From NCBI GenBank assembly GCA_029856615.1, contig JAHKLF010000022.1:1-11826 (forward strand): a stretch of DNA of 11,826 nt, given 5' to 3'. The position numbers and the translations under genes are program-made. Under the pieces are notes generated by a model. It saw only the letters and a list, made by a program, of their open reading frames with translations. It was not told where the DNA came from and searched no databases. Positions 1-5,294 of the stretch are shown one piece after another. The DNA is from Candidatus Njordarchaeota archaeon (GTDB lineage: Archaea > Asgardarchaeota > Njordarchaeia > Njordarchaeales > Njordarchaeaceae). Within the stretch, counting starts at the first letter, position 1. The number at the start of each line of letters is the position of its first letter.

Positions 1-86
1 AGAATAATTAAAATGAATGTAACCGGTGTAGTCTGCACAAAACTGTGTAACCATGTAGAAAACCGTGACCTACTTGAATAATACAA
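1..86 (-). CDS. 5' end of an unidentified gene, possibly a membrane protein (partial)
   Basis: A minus-strand frame stays open from a TTG at 84-86 to the window edge, giving 28 codons. It begins MYYSSRSRF and continues through a Trp-containing stretch into TTPVTFILII, which resembles the run-in to a first transmembrane helix. A strong GAGGTG ribosome site lies 5 nt upstream, and a TATA-like box lies about 60 nt upstream, so a real start is plausible. The 'PVTFxLI' entry is reminiscent of archaeal rhomboid proteases, but 28 residues cannot establish that. A competing frame from an ATG nearer the edge (revcomp of the cat at 52-54) is also open and less hydrophobic. It lies downstream of the S24e-S27ae pair on the same strand. 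It does not start like Kae1, which often follows these ribosomal genes. Confidence 0.4.
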   Translation of the reverse strand, partial: MYYSSRSRFSTWLHSFVQTTPVTFILII

Positions 87-140
87 AGGAACACCTCTTC
101 TTGCAGTATTAAAATGATTTGGCAAACTATAGACTTTTAG

Positions 141-152
141 TATTATTTAAAG
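141..152 (-). promoter_or_regulatory. TATA-like promoter element for the left-edge gene
   Basis: Read on the minus strand this is CTTTAAATAATA, close to the archaeal BRE/TATA consensus. Initiation about 25 nt downstream would fall near position 120. That leaves a leader of about 35 nt carrying the GAGGTG site before the TTG at 86. It suggests the edge gene is transcribed separately from S27ae. Confidence 0.4.
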
Positions 153-233
153 TTCTTGACTCTTATCGTCTTTTTTATGGATAATTTCGTCATTAGAATT
201 TTTTATGAAAGTATAATAAGGTAAGAGAATTTT

Positions 234-479
234 TCATGTAACAGCCGTTGCCTTAACTGTCTTCCACTCTGTATAGCCGCATCTTCCACAGGCCCATCTA
301 TCAGAGTGCTCCGCTAGAAAAACGCCAGGGCCGCAAACTGGGCAGAACTTTCTTAGCCTAACTAGCTTTCCGTTTTCAATTTTATAGAACTTTGAGACTA
401 CGTATGGCTTCTTCTTTCTCTTTTTCTTCTTACCCGCTCTTTTTCTAATACGTTGTTTCTTTTTGACTTTTTTACCCAT
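234..479 (-). CDS. rps27ae: 30S ribosomal protein S27ae
   Basis: Small-subunit ribosomal zinc-ribbon protein of archaea and eukaryotes (in eukaryotes it is fused to ubiquitin; here it stands alone). The 81-residue product has a very basic Lys/Arg-rich N-terminal tail (about residues 3-24) suited to rRNA contact. It then has a C4 zinc ribbon: C46 and C49 in CPVCG, and C64 and C67 in CGRCG, followed by YTEW. Length and layout are normal for the family, though the basic tail is on the long side. The ATG follows a GAGG site with 7 nt spacing, and the S24e stop lies 15 nt upstream, so the two are almost certainly co-transcribed. Confidence 0.96.
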   Translation of the reverse strand: MGKKVKKKQRIRKRAGKKKKRKKKPYVVSKFYKIENGKLVRLRKFCPVCGPGVFLAEHSDRWACGRCGYTEWKTVKATAVT

Positions 480-494
480 TTTTATCCCTCACAT

Positions 495-833
495 TTACTT
501 TTCTAAAATGCCATTCCTTATTAGAATATGCCTAGGCTCTATTTCAAACATTTTGTCTTTTGATTCATAAACAAATGCTTCTATATATGCTTCATTCACC
601 CCGAATGGGGTTTTAATTTTTCTTATAACAATACGATCCTCTGGTACATTAAGAGCCTTGGCTATAAGCGCTCTCACTTCTTTTCTGGAGGGTGTACCTT
701 TAGCTTCATGGTTCATTTTAAAAACATACTCGGTTCTAAATAGATATTTATTCTCAAATTTAGAGATTACTTCAACGCTCATATCACCCACCGGAACTTC
801 GAAATTCCGTTCTAAGATTATGAGTATATCCAT
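495..833 (-). CDS. rps24e: 30S ribosomal protein S24e
   Basis: Archaeal/eukaryotic small-subunit ribosomal protein of 112 residues, the usual archaeal size. The family signature is visible: an N-terminal strand (DILIILERNF), a central basic 'NHEAKGTPSRKEVRALIAK' segment (about residues 41-59), and a following 'IVIRKIKTPFG' strand. The ATG at 831-833 is the only sensible start. No clear Shine-Dalgarno site precedes it, as is common for first genes of archaeal operons. It heads the S24e-S27ae unit and diverges from topoisomerase VI subunit B across 83 bp. Confidence 0.95.
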   Translation of the reverse strand: MDILIILERNFEVPVGDMSVEVISKFENKYLFRTEYVFKMNHEAKGTPSRKEVRALIAKALNVPEDRIVIRKIKTPFGVNEAYIEAFVYESKDKMFEIEPRHILIRNGILEK

Positions 834-892
834 ATCTTTTAATCTGTTATTATCGCTAATGTTATTTTCTCAGTTAAGTTAGAGAATCTACA

Positions 893-904
893 GTATTTAA
901 AGCT
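893..904 (-). promoter_or_regulatory. TATA-like element for the S24e-S27ae operon
   Basis: On the minus strand the sequence reads AGCTTTAAATAC, a good BRE/TATA match. It predicts initiation near 870-873 and a leader of roughly 40 nt. The core TTTAAA is self-complementary, but on the plus strand it sits too close to the top6B ATG (917) to serve that gene, so I assign it to the ribosomal operon. Confidence 0.4.
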
Positions 905-905
905 T

Positions 906-910
906 AGGTG
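906..910 (+). promoter_or_regulatory. Ribosome binding site deciding the top6B start
   Basis: AGGTG followed by a 6-nt spacer leads to the ATG at 917. The in-frame GTG at 908 lies inside this site and is therefore unlikely to be the start. Confidence 0.6.
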
Positions 911-916
911 GAAAAC

Positions 917-2626
917 ATGGAGACAACAAACGTAAAGGAGATATCACCAGCGGAATTCTTCGCTAGCAATCGGAGCATAGCGGGATTTGGTAACCCTGCC
1001 AGGGCTCTTTATACCTCTGTAAGAGAGCTCGTTGAGAATGCTTTAGATGCGACAGAGGCGATTGGAGAATTACCAGAAATAAGAGTTCGATTACGACGAT
1101 TATCTGAAGATGAAATGGCAAATATTATTGGGGTATCTGAGGAAATTAAGCAACGATTAATGGCAATTATCCAGAAAAAGAGTAATGGAAAACAGAATGA
1201 CATACAAGAGGAACCTATTACCGAGATATATGAATTAATTGTAGCGGACAATGGTTCTGGTATGCGATATCAGGAAGTCCCCATTTTAATGGGCAAAGTT
1301 TTAACGTCAACAAAATATGTCCTCAAACAGCAACGCGGCAGATTTGGACTTGGAGGAAAAATGGTTATAATTTATTCAGTGCAAGAAACGAATGCGCCCG
1401 TCGAAATTTGGAGCGCAAGAAAAAACGATAATTTCGTTTCACATTACATATTAAAAATAGATCTCCATAAAAATGAGCCGATAATAAGAAAGAGAGAAAA
1501 AATTCCCAAGAAAAAATTCAGGGACGCATGGGGCCGAACATTAGAATATGGAACAATAATTAAAGTCTACATTTTAGGCGATTGGAGCCGATCTAAGAGA
1601 TTCATTTTAGAGTATTTTAAACAAATGGCTATAATTACCCCGTATGCAACCTTTATTTTCGAAGATCCAGATGGTAATACTCACTTATATCCAAGAGTAA
1701 CAGAAAATATTCCTTCCGCGCCTAAGCCAACTAAATATCATCTTCAAGGCGTTGATACACAGATATTAATCTCCCTTATGAAAACAACGAAAGCTAAAAC
1801 AATTAGAGATTTTCTGATTAAAGAATTTCAGAGAATGGGGAAAAAGACAGCTGAGCAATTTTTGCGAATAGTGGGCATAGACCCTAATACTCCCGTTAAG
1901 GACGTTATGCATAATGATAAATGGATAGCAGCCATCGTTGAAACTGCCCGAAAATTCCGGTTTCTGCCCCCAGACGCTTCTTGCTTAGCACCCTTAGGTA
2001 AGAAATTGCTTAAGGAAGGGATAAAAAAGGTACTGAATCCAGAATTTGTATACGTCTTGCAACGTAAACCCTTTTCTTATTCTGGTCATCCTATGATAGT
2101 AGAAATCGGAGTAGCCTATGGTGGGGATATACCTCCAGGCATTCATTTATATAGATTTGCGAATAGAGTTCCTCTACTTTATAAGGAAAAAAGCGACGTA
2201 GCATGGAACGTAATAAATAGTATTGATTGGAATAGATATGGAATTAAAAAGGATGAAGATCCTATAGCCGTTTTTGTATCCGTCGTGAGTACTAAAATTC
2301 CATTTTCTGAGACCTCAAAGGACTTCATTGATGACGTAGATATTTTACGACGCAACATAAAACTTGGCTTACTTACGGCTCTTAGGAAACTTAAGGAATA
2401 TTTAAGTGCGAAGCGTAAGGCATTAAGAAAATTGAAGAGGAAACAATTATTCTTGCGTTATGCTGGTAATTTGGTAAGAAGTATAAAAAGCGTACTAAGA
2501 ACGGATCCTAGATTTTCGGATGACATAAACTTATTGGAGGACTATTTATTTGCGTACGTTATTGATCTCGTAGATGAAAAAATTGGAGGAGAAGCATCCG
2601 AAGAAGCGATTGGGGATGAAAAATAG
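917..2626 (+). CDS. top6B: DNA topoisomerase VI subunit B (GHKL ATPase subunit)
   Basis: ATPase subunit of the archaeal type IIB topoisomerase, which with Top6A (Spo11-like) passes one duplex through another to relax and decatenate DNA. The 569-residue product shows the full GHKL set: the N-box ELVENALDA with catalytic Glu37 and Mg-binding Asn41, the G1 motif DNGSGM (111-116) and the G2 lid GRFGLGGK (141-148). A helix-2-turn-helix segment follows (about 294-330). The transducer domain contains RFANRVPLLYKEK, whose Lys423 matches the ATP-sensing switch lysine. About 36 extra charged residues lie between the N-box and G1 compared with the Sulfolobus enzyme as I recall it. A Lys/Arg-rich helical region and acidic tail close the protein. 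No top6A is present in the window; the next gene is unrelated to it. Confidence 0.95.
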   Translation: METTNVKEISPAEFFASNRSIAGFGNPARALYTSVRELVENALDATEAIGELPEIRVRLRRLSEDEMANIIGVSEEIKQRLMAIIQKKSNGKQNDIQEEPITEIYELIVADNGSGMRYQEVPILMGKVLTSTKYVLKQQRGRFGLGGKMVIIYSVQETNAPVEIWSARKNDNFVSHYILKIDLHKNEPIIRKREKIPKKKFRDAWGRTLEYGTIIKVYILGDWSRSKRFILEYFKQMAIITPYATFIFEDPDGNTHLYPRVTENIPSAPKPTKYHLQGVDTQILISLMKTTKAKTIRDFLIKEFQRMGKKTAEQFLRIVGIDPNTPVKDVMHNDKWIAAIVETARKFRFLPPDASCLAPLGKKLLKEGIKKVLNPEFVYVLQRKPFSYSGHPMIVEIGVAYGGDIPPGIHLYRFANRVPLLYKEKSDVAWNVINSIDWNRYGIKKDEDPIAVFVSVVSTKIPFSETSKDFIDDVDILRRNIKLGLLTALRKLKEYLSAKRKALRKLKRKQLFLRYAGNLVRSIKSVLRTDPRFSDDINLLEDYLFAYVIDLVDEKIGGEASEEAIGDEK

Positions 2627-2673
2627 ATGAATTACTTAAAAAGGATAAAAATAATTTGCCGTTGGGAATCCGT

Positions 2674-3807
2674 ATGATGGACTATTTTTCTGGTTATCCC
2701 GACAAGCAATTTCTCATAATAATGGTTTCGGAAGATCCTTGGCAATATCTCAGGAATTTTAAGATCCCCAATGATTTATTAGTGTTATCGGGCTTAAAAG
2801 GGCTTAAAAGAAGACAAGAAGACATCGAAACAGTTGTTATTGGGGATAGATTTTCATGGCTTCACATCTCTGATAACGAATATAAAGTTATCCATGAAGA
2901 TTTCAAACAAATCGACCAGAAGACTATTCTCCCAGTACCCTATCTCTTAGGTGCTGTAAAGCTTAGGGCTTTAACAATAAAGCGAGACTTTCTAAGTTTT
3001 CATCCAATGTATTTCTCGCGATTACCAGATGGATTCATTTTTTCGCCTAGAAAAGAATGGATTGTCAAAATCGGCTACAGACCAGAAATAATTCCTCCGA
3101 ATAAGAAACTCTTCGTGGAGAAATACAGTTTAAAAATGAAGGAAGATTACAAACATGAGCAAATACCTTATCGTTTCCTTGATCTATATGATCTCTCAGA
3201 GGAATTAATGAAAAATATAGAGGAAGGAATTAAAGAATTATCAAGATTACAACTCCAGCCAATATTGATTCTAACGGGCGATATAAGTGATCTTCTTTTG
3301 CTTTCTCTCTCTGACGAATGGTATGTTTTAACACCAAGAAAAGATCTAATTAAATCTTTTCACATAGAAAACATAGATATTTTTGAAACTAAAATTACGG
3401 AAATGGAAATTATGAAAATAAAGGATAAAACTGAAAACACAATAGATTCTGTATTATGCATATTAATATTCAAAGCATTAAAATTGATTGAGAAGAAGTA
3501 TTCTTTAGGTTATGCTTTCTTTGGCTTTGCGTTTAATAGCATACTTTTGAGCAAAGAAATACATGGAGTGTTAGATACAATTTTGGTGAATTACTTGCAC
3601 AATGTATTCAAGTGTGCATGGCCATCTTGCGTAATTCCGATAAATTTAGTATACAAAAATATCTCACTGATAAATCTCCTCATTCCCAGAATACGAGACA
3701 TAGATAAATTAGCACATTACATAGGAGTTAATGAAGACATTCTTAAAAAATACTTATCAAAATGGAAACAACTTAAAAATGCTATCAAGACATGTGTGCG
3801 TAGATAA
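2674..3807 (+). CDS. Degenerate asparagine-synthase-like protein, probably non-catalytic
   Basis: I read this 377-residue protein as a diverged member of the asparagine synthetase (AsnB) fold. Residues about 96-149 resemble the end of the class II glutamine amidotransferase domain: 'TIKRDF..FHPMYFSRLPDGFIFSPRKEW..KIG' followed by 'PPNKKLFVEKYSL'. Residues about 174-207 resemble the entry to the synthetase domain, but the PP-loop SGGLDSS is replaced by TGDISDL (201-207). The later GxGxDE region reads GFAFNS (284-289). The end (DKLAHYIGVNEDILKKYLSKW) matches the archaeal AsnB C-terminal 'LGLPEEIA' helix. No N-terminal nucleophile Cys is seen. Both active sites therefore look lost. The start is uncertain: ATG 2674 (chosen), ATG 2677, or TTG 2656 after AAGGA. 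A 16-codon frame (2628-2677) ends by overlapping this ATG. The gene is probably co-transcribed with top6B, 47 nt upstream. Homology is inferred by eye. Confidence 0.6.
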   Translation: MMDYFSGYPDKQFLIIMVSEDPWQYLRNFKIPNDLLVLSGLKGLKRRQEDIETVVIGDRFSWLHISDNEYKVIHEDFKQIDQKTILPVPYLLGAVKLRALTIKRDFLSFHPMYFSRLPDGFIFSPRKEWIVKIGYRPEIIPPNKKLFVEKYSLKMKEDYKHEQIPYRFLDLYDLSEELMKNIEEGIKELSRLQLQPILILTGDISDLLLLSLSDEWYVLTPRKDLIKSFHIENIDIFETKITEMEIMKIKDKTENTIDSVLCILIFKALKLIEKKYSLGYAFFGFAFNSILLSKEIHGVLDTILVNYLHNVFKCAWPSCVIPINLVYKNISLINLLIPRIRDIDKLAHYIGVNEDILKKYLSKWKQLKNAIKTCVRR

Positions 3808-3813
3808 AAAAAC

Positions 3814-3818
3814 TTTTT
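3814..3818 (+). terminator. Short U-tract after the top6B unit
   Basis: A TTTTT run lies 6 nt after the stop of the asparagine-synthase-like gene in very AT-rich DNA. Archaeal termination needs only a U-tract, so this is a reasonable but weak end signal before the TFS promoter. Confidence 0.3.
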
Positions 3819-3864
3819 ATATTGAAGATCACAGTATAGATATACTACGTTCTCTTTAGCGAAT

Positions 3865-3874
3865 ACATATATAA
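3865..3874 (+). promoter_or_regulatory. TATA box for TFS
   Basis: ACATATATAA is preceded by a purine-rich GCGAAT that could serve as the BRE. Initiation near 3897 would give a leader of about 35 nt carrying the GGGGGAG ribosome site before the ATG at 3932. Confidence 0.45.
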
Positions 3875-3931
3875 CAAGCCTTCTTCAAAAATGTCAATAA
3901 TATGCAGACTTTGCTCTTAAGGGGGAGAATA

Positions 3932-4279
3932 ATGCCAGAATTCTGCGAAGTATGTGGTTCAATAATGCGAATAGAAAAAGAAGACAAGGGCGTGATAATC
4001 TACGTCTGTCCCGTATGTGGATGGAGAAGAGAAGTTCATAATGCGGGAAATCCTAAGCTCATCGAGACACCGCTGAGCTCCGTTGAAACTGCTCCCAGTT
4101 TGGAGGTAATAGATGAGACCAAGCTTCGAAGAAAAGGCGTTATGGTGGACAAAGTTTGTCCAAAATGTGGTGCAACTAAGGTATATGTAGTAGTCATCCA
4201 AACTAGAGCTGCTGATGAACCCCCAACCAGAATATATCACTGCCCAAACTGCAAATATACATGGCGGGAATATTCATGA
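3932..4279 (+). CDS. tfs: Transcription factor S (transcript cleavage factor)
   Basis: Archaeal counterpart of TFIIS. It enters the secondary channel of RNA polymerase and stimulates cleavage of backtracked transcripts, giving rescue and proofreading. The 115-residue product has two zinc ribbons. The N-terminal one (C5, C8, C26, C29) is of the Rpb9 type. The C-terminal one (C76, C79, C104, C107) is of the TFIIS type. The hairpin carries the catalytic acidic pair Asp95-Glu96 in the conserved context TRAADEPPTR, and the protein ends WREYS, as is typical. The linker is about 45 residues. ATG 3932 follows GGAG with a 4-nt spacer; an upstream ATG at 3902 would add ten unconserved residues and is rejected. 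The intact DE pair argues for an active cleavage factor rather than an inhibitory paralogue. Confidence 0.93.
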   Translation: MPEFCEVCGSIMRIEKEDKGVIIYVCPVCGWRREVHNAGNPKLIETPLSSVETAPSLEVIDETKLRRKGVMVDKVCPKCGATKVYVVVIQTRAADEPPTRIYHCPNCKYTWREYS

Positions 4280-4339
4280 TACTTAACTATTCTTCTTCAC
4301 AAAGCATGTGACACATCATTACTTCGTATCTGCTTAATT

Positions 4340-4343
4340 GGTG
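4340..4343 (+). promoter_or_regulatory. Ribosome binding site favouring a TTG start at 4350
   Basis: GGTG lies 6 nt before TTG 4350, the same spacing as for top6B and the M24 gene. TTG 4338 and GTG 4341 overlap this site and are less likely. Confidence 0.5.
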
Positions 4344-4349
4344 TATTCA

Positions 4350-5294
4350 TTGAATAGGAAATGCACACCTATCTACTATAAAAGGGATGCTAATAGAATT
4401 TTCTGCTCTAAGAGTGAATTTAATAACTACTTCATAAAAAAGATTAAAAAAACAATTTCTAAGTGGAAAATGCTTGAACCGGATAGTAAAATCGCAATCG
4501 CGGTCTCTGGTGGTAAAGATAGTATGACTTTATTATACATTCTTGAGAAAATCGAAAGAGAATTCCCTTCTGAGATAATTATAATCCATTTAGATGAGGG
4601 GATAAGAGGTTATTCCGATAAGAATGCAATAATCGTTAGAAAAGCCGCTAAAGAATTAGGACTTCCTTTATATGAAGCTTCCTATAAAGATCTCTTTGGA
4701 TTCACAATTGATTTCGTCGCATCAATACCGCGGTCTAAGAGAATATATGCTGCATGCACATTCTGTGGAGTATGGAGAAGATGGGGGTTAAATTATTTAG
4801 CATATAAAAATAATGCAGATCGTTTGGCAACGGCACATTGCCTTGATGATGAAGCACAAACAATATTAATGAATATTCTGCGGGGTTCTTTAACAAATAT
4901 TCTAAAATTAAAGCCTTATCCAGTCTCTTCAGAAAAAATTGTGCCACGAATAAAACCACTAAGAGAGATTCCTGAAAAAGAAATTACTTTATACGCGCAT
5001 CTGAATAATATTCCGTATAACGATGATCCATGTCCTTACGCTTCGGAAGGCATGCGATGGAATATTAGAGTATGGTTATACGAGCAAGAGGAAGAGGTCC
5101 CTGGAACGCTATATAATATCTTGAGATTCGGAGAAAGACTAATCACCATTCTAGAGAAAAAGGAAAAAAATAATGAAAAAGAACCTAATTTTTGTAAAAT
5201 CTGCGGGTTTCCATCGACACGTGAACTTTGCAAGGCACACGAACTCCAAGTTTTTCTCCAGAAAATCGTTGATGATAAGAATCCGCTAAATTAG
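4350..5294 (+). CDS. ttuA: tRNA 2-thiouridine synthase of the TtuA/Ncs6 family
   Basis: PP-loop ATPase that adenylates a tRNA uridine and replaces its 2-oxygen with sulfur from a carrier protein. Without comparison I cannot decide between U54 (TtuA) and U34 (Ncs6/NcsA). The 314-residue product has the PP-loop SGGKDS (53-58) and the three Cys expected to hold the [4Fe-4S] cluster (C136 and C139 in CTFCG, C228 in DDPCPY). A C-terminal zinc finger is intact (C282, C285, C294, H297). The N-terminal finger is degraded: C5 and C19 remain, but the first Cys position is Asn2 and the final His/Cys is missing. A Lys/Glu/Asn linker (about 269-278) separates the catalytic core from the C-terminal finger. 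The last 110 nt overlap the end of aglB on the other strand. No strong promoter is visible in the 70 bp after TFS, so read-through from tfs is possible. Confidence 0.88.
   Translation: MNRKCTPIYYKRDANRIFCSKSEFNNYFIKKIKKTISKWKMLEPDSKIAIAVSGGKDSMTLLYILEKIEREFPSEIIIIHLDEGIRGYSDKNAIIVRKAAKELGLPLYEASYKDLFGFTIDFVASIPRSKRIYAACTFCGVWRRWGLNYLAYKNNADRLATAHCLDDEAQTILMNILRGSLTNILKLKPYPVSSEKIVPRIKPLREIPEKEITLYAHLNNIPYNDDPCPYASEGMRWNIRVWLYEQEEEVPGTLYNILRFGERLITILEKKEKNNEKEPNFCKICGFPSTRELCKAHELQVFLQKIVDDKNPLN
5157..5180 (-). terminator. U-rich terminator of aglB inside the thiolase gene
   Basis: On the minus strand, just past the aglB stop at 5185, there are three T runs of 5, 7 and 5 (opposite A runs at 5176-5180, 5164-5170 and 5157-5161). 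This is the strongest U-tract in the region and a convincing archaeal terminator. On the plus strand the same bases code for the Lys-rich linker of the tRNA thiolase. Confidence 0.55.

Noticed and set aside
2656..3807. Degenerate top6A downstream of top6B
   Set aside because: No winged-helix tyrosine motif or Toprim acidic motifs are visible; the sequence aligns by eye with the asparagine synthase fold instead.
4306..4316. Odd palindrome ATGTG-A-CACAT between tfs and the thiolase
   Set aside because: Too short and isolated to call an operator; such matches are expected by chance in AT-rich spacer.
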